From NCBI RefSeq assembly GCF_000442645.1, contig NC_021915.1, forward strand, positions 310,001 through 374,000: DNA of 64,000 nt, given 5' to 3'. The notes under the pieces were generated by a model. The model did not search any database and was not told the DNA's origin. It saw only the letters and a list, made by a program, of their open reading frames with translations. This document shows, in pieces, positions 50,101-58,410 of this stretch. Every line of letters begins with the position of its first letter. The first letter of the stretch is position 1. A program made the translations under genes and the position numbers. This DNA comes from Corynebacterium maris DSM 45190. GTDB lineage: Bacteria > Actinomycetota > Actinomycetes > Mycobacteriales > Mycobacteriaceae.

Positions 50101-50985
50101 GTGCAGCTACGCACGATCGCTGCGGTAGGGGCCGCTCTCCTTCTCACCGGGTGCTCCGCCGCCGACGACGAGACCATCCGTTTCGCCACCTTGCCCGTCA
50201 CCGACGACCCCGCCGAGGAAGCCCCGGGCCAGGCCATCGCCGAGCTGCTGGCCGATGAGACCGGCCAGGAGGTCTCCGTCATCGACGCCCCGACCTACTC
50301 CGCGGTCATCGAATCCGTGCGGGCCGGGCACGAGGACTTCGCGGTGATGAGCGGTTTTCCTTCCGCCATGGCCGTCAACACCGGTGAAGTCGACGCCCTG
50401 CTCTCCTGGCCGGGGCGCGAAGGACCGGCGTCGCGGTGCATCGTGCTGCAGGATTCCCCGTTGCGATCCCTGGAAGACATCACGCCTGAGCACACCGTCG
50501 CTTTCGCGGACCCGGCGTCGAGCTCCGGTTACTTCATGCCCGTCTACGCGCTGGATCAGGCGGGGTTGACCCAGGGCGAGGACTACCAGGTCTTGTTCTC
50601 CGGCGGGCATGACCGCAGCCAGCTCGCCTTGAAGAGCGGGGACGCGGACGTCTCCTGCACGGCCGCCGAGTTCGTCGACAAGGCCGGCGAGGGCTCGTTC
50701 TACTTTCCCTTCGACAAAGGCGAGACCCGCGTGATCGGGGAGAGCCCCGCGCAGCCGGTGTCCGTCGCCGTGATCGGCAGCCAGCACATGAGCCAGCAGA
50801 AGCGCGAGACCCTGCTGGCGGCACTGCCGGAGGTCTTCGCCGACGACAACCACGACCAGCTGGGCAGCACCGGCAGCTCCATTCCCGCGGGCGTCGATCC
50901 GCTCATCGAACCCGGGCGGGAGCATTTCCAGACGCTGGTCGACGTCGCCGAGGTCGCGGGCGTCGACATCTCCGACCTGAAGTAA
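50101..50985 (+). CDS. phnD: PhnD-like substrate-binding lipoprotein
   Basis: A 294-residue ABC-transporter binding protein. A lipobox LLTGCSA follows a short signal peptide. The body has TIRFATLPVTDDP, FPSAMAVNTGEVDAL, FADPASSSGYFMPVYAL and SGGHDRSQLALKSGDADVS, all typical of PhnD (phosphate/phosphite/phosphonate binding). The start is GTG at 50101 after AAAGAGG. It precedes the ATPase and permease genes with a 6-bp gap. The true ligand is not predictable. Confidence 0.88.
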   Translation: MQLRTIAAVGAALLLTGCSAADDETIRFATLPVTDDPAEEAPGQAIAELLADETGQEVSVIDAPTYSAVIESVRAGHEDFAVMSGFPSAMAVNTGEVDALLSWPGREGPASRCIVLQDSPLRSLEDITPEHTVAFADPASSSGYFMPVYALDQAGLTQGEDYQVLFSGGHDRSQLALKSGDADVSCTAAEFVDKAGEGSFYFPFDKGETRVIGESPAQPVSVAVIGSQHMSQQKRETLLAALPEVFADDNHDQLGSTGSSIPAGVDPLIEPGREHFQTLVDVAEVAGVDISDLK

Positions 50986-50991
50986 ACGCTG

Positions 50992-51711
50992 ATGATCACC
51001 GTCCGAGACTTGTCCGTCCGCTACGACGACGCGCTGATCCTCGACGGCGTGAACCTCGACCTGCGTTCGGGGACCACCGCCCTGCTGGGTCCCTCCGGCG
51101 CCGGCAAGTCCACCCTGCTAAAGACCCTGACGGGTTTCTCGCCGATCACCTTCGGCACGGTGCACGTGGGCGGGGTCGACGTCGGTGAGGCCACGGCCCG
51201 CCAGCTGCGGGAGCTGCGTTCCCGGGTGGGCCACGTCTTCCAGCAGTTTCACCTGATCGGGCGGCTGCCGGTGCTGACCAACGTGTTGCTGGGGGCTGCG
51301 CATCGCGCGGGGCCGGTGAATCTGGTGGGCGGGTTCCGCCCCGCGGACCGTAAACGCGCCCAGGAACTTCTCGAGCGGGTGGGCGTCGCGGACAAGGCCC
51401 ATGCCCAGGCCCGCACCTTATCCGGCGGCCAGCAGCAGCGCGTGGCGATCGCCCGGGCGCTGATGCAGGACCCGGAGGTCATCCTCGCCGATGAGCCGAC
51501 GGCCTCCTTGGATCCGGCCACGAGCCGGGCCGTCATCGACTTGCTCCGCGGCATCGAGGACGTCCCGGTGCTGATCAGCCTGCACGATCCGGCCCTGGCG
51601 CTGGAGCAGGACAGGGTCATCGGGCTGCGCGACGGGAAGATCGTGCTTGACGACGACGCCGTAAACCTCCACACCACCCTGCTGGCGTCCATGTGGGGCG
51701 GCGATGACTGA
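50992..51711 (+). CDS. phnC: PhnC-like ABC transporter ATPase
   Basis: A 239-residue ABC ATPase. The Walker A is GPSGAGKSTL, the Q-loop VGHVFQQFHL, the signature LSGGQQQRVAIARAL, the Walker B VILADEPTASLD, and the H-loop is LISLHDPALA. FQQFHLIGRLPVLTNVLLG is the PhnC/MetN-like Q-loop region. It overlaps the permease gene by 8 bp. With PhnD and PhnE it makes a complete importer. Confidence 0.93.
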   Translation: MITVRDLSVRYDDALILDGVNLDLRSGTTALLGPSGAGKSTLLKTLTGFSPITFGTVHVGGVDVGEATARQLRELRSRVGHVFQQFHLIGRLPVLTNVLLGAAHRAGPVNLVGGFRPADRKRAQELLERVGVADKAHAQARTLSGGQQQRVAIARALMQDPEVILADEPTASLDPATSRAVIDLLRGIEDVPVLISLHDPALALEQDRVIGLRDGKIVLDDDAVNLHTTLLASMWGGDD

Positions 51712-52462
51712 CGTTTTTCGCGCCCGGCTCGCGGGCAGCGTCATCCTGGCCGTCGTCTTTCTTTGGGCCGCCGACGGCGCGGAGTTCAACTTCGCGCAGC
51801 TCGGTGCGGGCGCCGCCAACATCGGCGAGTTCCTCGGCCGGCTGTTCCCGCCGGATTTCTCGCAATTCCCCCTGATCATGCAGCTGCTCGTGGAGACCCT
51901 GCAGATGGCGATCGTCGGCACCGCGCTCGGCGCCCTGCTCGCGCTGCTCATCGCCTTCGGCGCCGCCGCCAACATCGCCCCGCGGTGGGTGTACTACCCC
52001 TGCCGATGGATCATGAACATCCTGTGCTCCGTGCCAGACCTGCTGCTTGCGCTGATGTTCGTCTCCGCGGTGGGGCTGGGCCCGTTCGCCGGGGTGCTGG
52101 CCATGGCGGTGGGCTCGATCGGCTCCGTCGGCAAGATCTTCGCCGAAGCCATGGAAGCCGTGGACGACGGCCCGATCACCGCGCTGACGGCGGTGGGCGC
52201 CTCAAAGCGGCAGATCATCCAGTACGCGATCCTCCCGCAGGCGTCGCCCATGCTCATCGGCTACACCCTGCTGATCTTCGAGAGCAACGTCCGCGGCGCC
52301 ACGATCCTGGGGCTGGTCGGCGCCGGCGGCATCGGCCTGGAACTGACCACGGCCATGAACCGCTATGAATACGGCCACCTGAGCGCGATGATCATCTGCA
52401 TCATCGTGCTGGTAACCCTCATCGATCAGGTCAGCGCGGTCATCCGGCGGCGGGTCAGTTGA
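51704..52462 (+). CDS. phnE: PhnE-like ABC transporter permease
   Basis: A 252-residue permease with about six membrane helices. The inner-membrane EAA-like loop is AEAMEAVDDGPITALTAVGAS with KRQIIQYAILPQASPM. GGIGLELTTAMNRYEYGHL is the PhnE C-terminal signature. The ATG overlaps the phnC end. No C-P lyase, phosphonatase or phosphite dehydrogenase gene is adjacent. Confidence 0.92.
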   Translation: MTDVFRARLAGSVILAVVFLWAADGAEFNFAQLGAGAANIGEFLGRLFPPDFSQFPLIMQLLVETLQMAIVGTALGALLALLIAFGAAANIAPRWVYYPCRWIMNILCSVPDLLLALMFVSAVGLGPFAGVLAMAVGSIGSVGKIFAEAMEAVDDGPITALTAVGASKRQIIQYAILPQASPMLIGYTLLIFESNVRGATILGLVGAGGIGLELTTAMNRYEYGHLSAMIICIIVLVTLIDQVSAVIRRRVS

Positions 52463-52671
52463 GGGGCCATGTACCGCTGTCCTTACTGTGACAATTTTGT
52501 TCGCCAGATTACCCCCAGCTGAAGTAAACCTAGCCGTTTCCTCTCACTTCGCTGACAATGGGGGCATGTCCTGTTTCTGAGTAGGCAAGGAGCATGCGCA
52601 CGATCGACGCGTTCGCTTCTCTCAGCATCAGCACTGATTTCCCCGACACTGACCTACGAAAGAAAACCGCC

Positions 52672-53196
52672 ATGCACCTGAAAAAGATCATCACTGCCTC
52701 CGTCGCTGCCGCTGCTCTCACGCTCACGGCGTGCGGAGAGAGCGACGGCACCGACGCCACCACCACGTCGGCGACCACCGAGGAAACTACCGTGGAAGAG
52801 ACCACCACGGAAGAAGCGATCGTCGAAGAGACGACTGTGGAAGAGACGACCGCCGAAGAAAGCCCCGAGGAGCAGCCGGCCGAGGAAGAGGCACCCGCTG
52901 AGCAGGATGTGCCGCGGGAGCACCAGAACGCGCTGCGCTCCGCGGACAACTACCTCAGCTTCACCGCGTTTTCCCAGACCGGGCTCTACGATCAGCTGCT
53001 GTTTGAGGAGTACTCGCCCGAAGCCGCCCAGTATGCAGTCGACAACGTCGGCGCGGACTGGAATGAGCAGGCCGTGAAGTCTGCGGAGAACTACCTCGAC
53101 TTCACGTCCTTCTCCCCGTCCGGCTTGTACGATCAGCTGGTCTACGAGGGCTTTACCCCGGAGCAGGCGCAGTACGGCGTCGACAACGCCTACTAG
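52672..53196 (+). CDS. Ltp-family lipoprotein
   Basis: A 174-residue lipoprotein. A signal peptide with a lipobox LTACGES leads to a Thr/Glu-rich linker (about residues 25-80) and two repeats of the Ltp domain, each with A-x-NYL-FT-FS-GLYDQL-E-(Y/F)-P-A-YAVDN. Ltp domains occur in cell-surface lipoproteins, including the superinfection-exclusion protein of a streptococcal phage. The ATG at 52672 begins the signal peptide. The upstream gap (52463-52671, 209 bp) shows no gene. Its stop overlaps the purU stop. Confidence 0.82.
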   Translation: MHLKKIITASVAAAALTLTACGESDGTDATTTSATTEETTVEETTTEEAIVEETTVEETTAEESPEEQPAEEEAPAEQDVPREHQNALRSADNYLSFTAFSQTGLYDQLLFEEYSPEAAQYAVDNVGADWNEQAVKSAENYLDFTSFSPSGLYDQLVYEGFTPEQAQYGVDNAY

Positions 53197-54047
53197 TTGA
53201 AGATGACCGTGCGGTTGCCGTAGACCAGCACCCTGTCCTCCAGATGCCACCGCAGGCCGCGCGCCAGCACGGTCGTCTCCGCGTCGCGGCCGATGCGCTT
53301 GAGGTCCTCCGGTGAGTCCTTGTGGGTCACGCGGATGACGTCCTGCTCGATGATGGGGCCGTCGTCAAGGTCGGTCGTGGCGAAGTGGCAGGTCGCGCCG
53401 ATCAGCTTCACGCCGCGCGTGTAGGCCTGGTTGTAGGGGCGCGCTCCCATGAACGACGGCAGGAAGCTGTGGTGGATGTTGATGGCCTTGCCGGCCCACT
53501 TCTCGCACAGGTCGGGCGGCAGGATCTGCATGAATTTCGCCAGCACGATCGCGTCCGGGTCGTGGTCGTCGACGATCTCCGCCACCTCGTCGAAGGCCTT
53601 ACGCTTGCCGACGGCGTCCTTCGGGAACGGCACGTAGTGGTACGCCAGTCCGTGGGCTTCCGCCATGGGGCGCAGGTCCTCGTGGTTGCCGATCACGCAC
53701 GCCACGTCCATCGGGTAGTCGCGCTGGCCGACCCGGCCCAGCAGGTCGTGGAGGCAGTGGCCTTCCTTGGTCACCAGGATCACGGCCTTGCGGCGGTGGG
53801 CGGTGTCCCAGAGTTTCCAGTCGGCGGTGTCGGGGGCGAACTCCGCGAACTCCGCGCGGATCTGCTCGAAGTCCAGGTCGCCGGCGCGGATGGACAGGCG
53901 GGCGAAGAATTTTCCGGAGGCGTCGTCGGTGAAGAAGTCCGCCTCGTCGACCCAACCGCCCCGGTCCGCGAAGAAACCGGAGAGTTCGGCCACGATGCCG
54001 GTGCGGTCGGGGCAAATGACAGTGAGTACGTAATGGCGCTGGGTCAT
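53193..54047 (-). CDS. purU: Formyltetrahydrofolate deformylase
   Basis: A 284-residue enzyme with an N-terminal ACT domain (YVLTVICPDRTGIVAELS) and a formyltransferase-like domain. Catalytic motifs are INIHHSFLPSFMG (Asn and His) and GATCHFATTDLDDGPII (Asp). It hydrolyses 10-formyl-THF to THF and formate, balancing one-carbon units for purine synthesis. The ATG at 54047 was chosen. It is divergent from the epimerase gene with a 33-bp gap. Confidence 0.95.
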   Translation of the reverse strand: MTQRHYVLTVICPDRTGIVAELSGFFADRGGWVDEADFFTDDASGKFFARLSIRAGDLDFEQIRAEFAEFAPDTADWKLWDTAHRRKAVILVTKEGHCLHDLLGRVGQRDYPMDVACVIGNHEDLRPMAEAHGLAYHYVPFPKDAVGKRKAFDEVAEIVDDHDPDAIVLAKFMQILPPDLCEKWAGKAINIHHSFLPSFMGARPYNQAYTRGVKLIGATCHFATTDLDDGPIIEQDVIRVTHKDSPEDLKRIGRDAETTVLARGLRWHLEDRVLVYGNRTVIFN

Positions 54048-54080
54048 TCGATAGATACTAGCGGTTGTTAGAATCCGGGC

Positions 54081-54998
54081 ATGCGTACTCTCGTCACCGG
54101 CGGCGCCGGGTTCATCGGATCCCATCTGGTCGATCTCCTCGTCGCGGAAGGCCACCAGGTCACGGTGCTGGACAACCTTTCCCACGGCAAGCGCAGCAAC
54201 CTTACCGCCGAGCACACTTTCCTCGAGGCGGACGTGCTGGAGGTGGACTTCGAGGAGGTCTTCGCCGAGCATGAGCCCGAGGTGGTGTTCAACCTCGCCG
54301 CGCAGATCGACGTGCGAGCGTCTGTCGAGGATCCGCTGCATGACGCGCAGACCAACATCTTATCGGTGATCCGCATCGCGGACGCCGCGCGGAAGACCGG
54401 GGTGCGCAAGATCGTGCACACCACCTCCGGCGGGGCGATCTACGGTGAGCCGGAGAACTTGCCCGTCGACGAGTCCGTGCCCGTGGATCCGTATTCGCCG
54501 TATGCGGCCAGCAAGTACGCCGGCGAGGTGTATCTGAACACTTTCCGCCACTTGTACGGGTTGGAGTGCTCGCACATCGCCCCGGCGAACGTCTACGGTC
54601 CGCGCCAGGATCCGCACGGGGAGGCCGGGGTGGTGGCGATCTTCGCGCAGAACCTCCTCGACGGTAAGCCGACCAAGGTCTTCGGCGAAGGCGAGAACAC
54701 CCGCGACTACGTCTACGTCGGCGACGTGGTGCGCGCGTTTTATCTGGCGGCCGGCCAGCTGGGCGGTGGACTGCGGTTCAACGTGGGCACGTCGGTGGAG
54801 ACCACCGACCGTGAGCTGCACACCTTGGTGGCCCAGGCCGCCGGTGCCGTTGACGCCCCGGAGTACGCGCCTGCCCGGTTGGGGGATCTGCCGCGCAGTG
54901 CGCTGTCGTATGACCGGGCCCGGGAGGTTCTGGGCTGGGAGCCGCAGGTGCCGATCGCCGAGGGCGTGGCCCGCACCGTGGACTACTTCCGGGGTTAA
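54081..54998 (+). CDS. NAD-dependent sugar epimerase, GalE-like
   Basis: A 305-residue extended short-chain dehydrogenase. The nucleotide motif is VTGGAGFIGSH. The catalytic block is YSPYAASKYAGEVYL (Tyr and Lys), preceded by HTTSGGAIYGEP. It resembles UDP-glucose/UDP-galactose 4-epimerases that supply galactofuranose or other wall sugars. It is convergent with the DsbA-like gene (four-base overlap of stops). The exact sugar is not fixed by motif. Confidence 0.85.
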   Translation: MRTLVTGGAGFIGSHLVDLLVAEGHQVTVLDNLSHGKRSNLTAEHTFLEADVLEVDFEEVFAEHEPEVVFNLAAQIDVRASVEDPLHDAQTNILSVIRIADAARKTGVRKIVHTTSGGAIYGEPENLPVDESVPVDPYSPYAASKYAGEVYLNTFRHLYGLECSHIAPANVYGPRQDPHGEAGVVAIFAQNLLDGKPTKVFGEGENTRDYVYVGDVVRAFYLAAGQLGGGLRFNVGTSVETTDRELHTLVAQAAGAVDAPEYAPARLGDLPRSALSYDRAREVLGWEPQVPIAEGVARTVDYFRG

Positions 54999-55681
54999 AC
55001 TCGCGCTGCCTGCTGCTCGATCAGGGCCTCGAAGGCCTCGACGGGCTGCGCCCCGCTGAGGGACTCCTCGCCGACGACAAACGCTGGGGTGCCGGTGATC
55101 TCGAGGGCTGCACCGAGTTCGCGGGCCTGGGTGATCTCGGCGTCGTACCCGGCGCTGTCGGCCTCGAACTGGGTCAGATCCGGCACGCCGGCTTGCTCGG
55201 CCCAGGCCAGGAAGTTCTCGGCGCTCAACTCTTCGCCGGAGGCATACAGCGCGTCGACGAACTCGAAGAACCTGTCCTGCTCCGCGGCCGCACGTCCCGC
55301 TTTGGCCGCCTCGACGGCGCTCGGCCCGGTGACGGGGAAGTCGTGCCACTCGATGCGCACGGTCCCGTCTTCCACGTAATCCACCAGCTGTGGCAGCGTC
55401 TCAGTGGCCCACTGCGCACAATACGGGCAACCCAGATCACTGAACGCGGCGATGACCACGGGCGCGTCGACCTCGCCGAGGGCCATCGCGTCGCCTTCCT
55501 CCCGGCGGTGCACGGAACTCGGCGCGGCGGGTGCGGCCGGAGCAGTGGATACAGCAGGCGCGGTGCGCGGCGCAGCGCTCGGCTCACCCGCCGTCTGCCC
55601 GCCCACCAGAACACCGATGAGAAAGCTCAGGACGGCCACGACCGCCATCATGACCCACACGACGCCGGGAATCTTAACCAA
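54995..55681 (-). CDS. DsbA-like exported thiol-disulfide oxidoreductase
   Basis: A 228-residue protein with an N-terminal membrane anchor (about 8-28), an Ala/Pro-rich linker and a DsbA/DsbG-like thioredoxin domain. The redox motif is GCPYC (Cys 85 and 88), and the cis-Pro lies in ITGTPAFVVG. Corynebacteria fold exported proteins with DsbA-type enzymes. The start is TTG at 55681, eight bases inside the DUF2304 gene; a downstream ATG is possible. Confidence 0.85.
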   Translation of the reverse strand: MVKIPGVVWVMMAVVAVLSFLIGVLVGGQTAGEPSAAPRTAPAVSTAPAAPAAPSSVHRREEGDAMALGEVDAPVVIAAFSDLGCPYCAQWATETLPQLVDYVEDGTVRIEWHDFPVTGPSAVEAAKAGRAAAEQDRFFEFVDALYASGEELSAENFLAWAEQAGVPDLTQFEADSAGYDAEITQARELGAALEITGTPAFVVGEESLSGAQPVEAFEALIEQQAARV

Positions 55682-56024
55682 GAGACTCCTCCGGTTTCAC
55701 CGCGTTCTGCAACGCCACCGCGCGTGCCAGGCGCGCGTACCGCAGCTCCTGCTCGCGGAACCGCACCCACGTGGACAAGGTGGTGAACACGAAGGCCACG
55801 ACCAGGCCGTAGAGCATGAGGTCGGTGCCACGGTCCACGCCCAGCCAGTTGGCGACCACGGTTAAGTCGTCGGGTCGCAGGATCGCCCAGACCGCGGCGA
55901 ACGCCAGAACCACGAACCCGATCTTCACGCCGGCTTTGGCCTGCGCCTTGCGCCGGTTCGTCAGGAAATACGCCACCAACACCAGGGCGGCGACGAGCAG
56001 AATGATCTGGAAAACGGTGGTCAC
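55674..56024 (-). CDS. DUF2304 membrane protein
   Basis: A 116-residue protein with three membrane helices (IILLVAALVLVAYFLTNRR, KIGFVVLAFAAVWAIL, LMLYGLVVAFVFTTL) and a C-terminal amphipathic segment, as in DUF2304. Such genes usually follow a dolichol-phosphate mannose-synthase-like glycosyltransferase, as here (four-base overlap), and may aid its membrane placement or flipping. The start is GTG at 56024. Confidence 0.85.
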   Translation of the reverse strand: MTTVFQIILLVAALVLVAYFLTNRRKAQAKAGVKIGFVVLAFAAVWAILRPDDLTVVANWLGVDRGTDLMLYGLVVAFVFTTLSTWVRFREQELRYARLARAVALQNAVKPEESLG

Positions 56025-56710
56025 TTGAGTCTCCTCGCCACGATGCCGTCGGCAAGGATGTTGACGCCGTTGATCAGCGACTGCCCCTTGCTCATCGAGT
56101 ATTCGGTGTACAGGATGTCGACCGGCTGCTCGGACACGCGCCAGTCGTTCTCCGCGATCTTGTTCACGATCTCCGAGGCGTGGCTCATGCCGTTCATGCG
56201 GATGTCCATCTCGTCGGCGACCTTCTTGTTGAAGGCCCGCAACCCGTTGTGCGCGTCCGTCAGCCCCAGCTTGCGGCTGGTCGGGGACAGCTTGACGACG
56301 GTCTGCAGCACCACCCGCTTGATCCACGGCACCTGCGAATTCTCGCGTTTCTCCCCGAAGCGGGTGCCCACGATGATGTCCACCGGCTCCGTGCGCAGCC
56401 GCTGCACCATGGCCACGACGTCCTTGACCTGGTGCTGGCCGTCGGCGTCGAAGGTGACGAAGTACTGCGCGCCGGGCTGGGCGCGGGCGTATTCGACGCC
56501 GGTCTGCAAAGACGCGCCTTGGCCGAGGTTCACCGGGTGATCGACCAGGTGCGCTCCGGCGGCGTGGATTTCGGCGGCCGAGTCGTCGGCGGAGCCGTCG
56601 TTGACGGCGACGATGTTGGGGAAGGTCTGTCGCGCGTTGGCCAGGACGTCCCGGATGACGGTCGCCTCGTTGTAGCACGGTACGACGAGCCATGTGTCCT
56701 GAAAGTGCAT
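56021..56710 (-). CDS. Family 2 glycosyltransferase (polyprenyl-phosphate type)
   Basis: A 229-residue GT-A enzyme. It opens WLVVPCYNEATVIRDVL and has VNDGSADDSA, FDADGQHQ (DxD-like metal site), VGTRFGEKRENSQ and LTDAHNGLRAF. This pattern matches dolichol/polyprenyl-phosphate sugar synthases. Its product would be a lipid-linked sugar for GT-C enzymes; the membrane GT-C-like protein at 38-39.7 kb is a possible user. The ATG at 56710 was chosen. It forms a unit with the DUF2304 gene. Confidence 0.87.
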   Translation of the reverse strand: MHFQDTWLVVPCYNEATVIRDVLANARQTFPNIVAVNDGSADDSAAEIHAAGAHLVDHPVNLGQGASLQTGVEYARAQPGAQYFVTFDADGQHQVKDVVAMVQRLRTEPVDIIVGTRFGEKRENSQVPWIKRVVLQTVVKLSPTSRKLGLTDAHNGLRAFNKKVADEMDIRMNGMSHASEIVNKIAENDWRVSEQPVDILYTEYSMSKGQSLINGVNILADGIVARRLK

Positions 56711-56729
56711 GGTATGGATCCTAGCCCCT

Positions 56730-57542
56730 TTACTTATGGAACAGTGCGCCATACACACGGGTCAGCAGCCCGGTGGGCAGGAGACGGTACGCCGTGCGTG
56801 CCACCAGGTTAAACACCGCTCGTGGCCGGCTGATGAGCCCGTAGGAGACCAGGTTGCGCTGCATCTGGCGCTCGGCGGCGAACATGCCTTTGGTGCGGCG
56901 CTCAAACTGGCTTGTCGACGTCCGGAAATACGTCAGCGGCTCCGGCAGGTTGTGGAACCGCGCGCCGTCGGCGAGCAGGCGGGCGTACAGATCATAGTCC
57001 TCCATGTGGGGGACGTCTCTGTAGCCGCCGACTCGGTCCGCCCGCTCGGTGCGCAGCATCACCGAGGGGTTGTTGATCGGGGAGTTGATCAGCGCGTACG
57101 TCGCGATCTCCTCGTGGGTTTCCGGCAGCGCGCGCACCTTCTGCCCGTCGCCGGGGGAGTGCTCGAATTCCGCCACGGCGGTGCCCAGCACGTCGGTCTC
57201 GGGATGGGCTTCGACATAGGCCAGCTGCGTGGCGAAGCGCTCCGGGTGGGCGACGTCGTCCGCGTCGAGGCGGGCGGTGAAGTCCGAGAGAATCGTCTCC
57301 AACCCTGCCTGGGAGGCGGGCCCGGAGCCGAGGTTCTCGGGCAGCCGCACCACGCGGGCGTCGTCCGTCGCCGCGACGAAGGCGTCGATGATCTCGCGCA
57401 GCGGGTCGCCGATCGGGCCGTCCTCCACGATGACGACCTCGTCCGCGGGGCGGGTTTGCGCGGTCAGGGATTGCAGCGCCGCGGCGAGTTCGGCGGGATC
57501 GATGCGATGGTAGACGGTCATCAGGGCAGACAGGCTCGGCAT
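56730..57542 (-). CDS. Family 2 glycosyltransferase (rhamnosyltransferase-like)
   Basis: A 270-residue GT-A protein. It starts LSALMTVYHRIDPAELA, with VVIVEDGPIGDPL, LPENLGSGPASQAGLE and TARLDADDVAHPERF (DxD). MEDYDLYARLL is the later acceptor-domain acid motif. Its position beside rmlA and rmlCD makes a rhamnose or related wall-sugar donor plausible, but specificity is inferred from context only. It ends 19 bp before the start of the GT gene downstream. Confidence 0.85.
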   Translation of the reverse strand: MPSLSALMTVYHRIDPAELAAALQSLTAQTRPADEVVIVEDGPIGDPLREIIDAFVAATDDARVVRLPENLGSGPASQAGLETILSDFTARLDADDVAHPERFATQLAYVEAHPETDVLGTAVAEFEHSPGDGQKVRALPETHEEIATYALINSPINNPSVMLRTERADRVGGYRDVPHMEDYDLYARLLADGARFHNLPEPLTYFRTSTSQFERRTKGMFAAERQMQRNLVSYGLISRPRAVFNLVARTAYRLLPTGLLTRVYGALFHK

Positions 57543-57561
57543 AGCTGTGTAGTTTAGGCCC

Positions 57562-58410
57562 TCACCCCAGCAGGTAACGGCCGTACCCGGATTTCAGGAG
57601 CGGTTCGGCGAGTCTTTCGAGTTGCGAGGCGTCGATGAACCCCGCCTCGTAGGCGGCGACCTCCGGGGAACCGATGACCTGCCCGGTGCGTTTTTGCAGC
57701 ACCTCCACGTAGGAGGAGGCCTCGCTCATAGAGTCGACGGTGCCGGTGTCCAGCCACACGTCGCCGCGGTGCAGGCGGCGCACGCTGAGCTCACCCATCT
57801 GCAGGTAGGCCTCGTTGACGCTGGTGATCTCCAGTTCCCCGCGGGCGCTGGGGCTGATGGACTTGGCGATGTCGACGACCCGGTTGTCGTAGAAGTACAG
57901 GCCCACCACCGCGTAATCCGACTTCGGCGCGGCGGGTTTTTCCTCGATGGAGATCGCCTTGTCGCCGTCGAACTCCACGACGCCGTAGCGCTCCGGGTCG
58001 GAGACCTCGTAGGCGAACACGATCCCGCCCTGCGGGTCGCGACAGGTGCCCAGGGCAGTGGTGAACCCGTGGCCGTCGAAGATGTTGTCGCCGAGCACCA
58101 GTGCCACGTCGTCGTCGTCGATGAAGTCCTCGCCGATGAGGAAAGACTGCGCCAGGCCCTCTGGGCGCGGCTGCACGGCGTAGTCGATCATCAGCCCGAG
58201 CTGGGAGCCGTCGCCGAGCAGGCGCTTGAACGCGTCCTGATCCTCCGGGGTGGTGATAATGAGGATTTCCCGGATACCCGCCCGGATGAGTGTGGTCAGC
58301 GGGTAGTAGATCATCGGCTTGTCGTAGATCGGCATCAGCTGCTTCGAGATCGCCATGGTGATCGGGTACAGCCGGGTGCCAGAGCCGCCGGCTAAAATAA
58401 TGCCCCTCAT
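57562..58410 (-). CDS. rmlA: Glucose-1-phosphate thymidylyltransferase
   Basis: A 282-residue enzyme that makes dTDP-glucose, the first step to dTDP-rhamnose. It starts IILAGGSGTRLYPITMAISKQ (nucleotide and catalytic Lys region). EGLAQSFLIGEDF, LVLGDNIFDGHGF and GVVEFD follow, then WLDTGTVDSM. The start codon overlaps the stop of rmlCD. dTDP-rhamnose links arabinogalactan to peptidoglycan, so the gene is probably essential. Confidence 0.96.
   Translation of the reverse strand: MRGIILAGGSGTRLYPITMAISKQLMPIYDKPMIYYPLTTLIRAGIREILIITTPEDQDAFKRLLGDGSQLGLMIDYAVQPRPEGLAQSFLIGEDFIDDDDVALVLGDNIFDGHGFTTALGTCRDPQGGIVFAYEVSDPERYGVVEFDGDKAISIEEKPAAPKSDYAVVGLYFYDNRVVDIAKSISPSARGELEITSVNEAYLQMGELSVRRLHRGDVWLDTGTVDSMSEASSYVEVLQKRTGQVIGSPEVAAYEAGFIDASQLERLAEPLLKSGYGRYLLG

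Noticed and set aside
50992..51711. Methionine (MetN-type) importer as an alternative reading of the ABC ATPase
   Set aside because: The binding protein and permease carry PhnD and PhnE signatures, and no NIL domain is present at the ATPase C-terminus.
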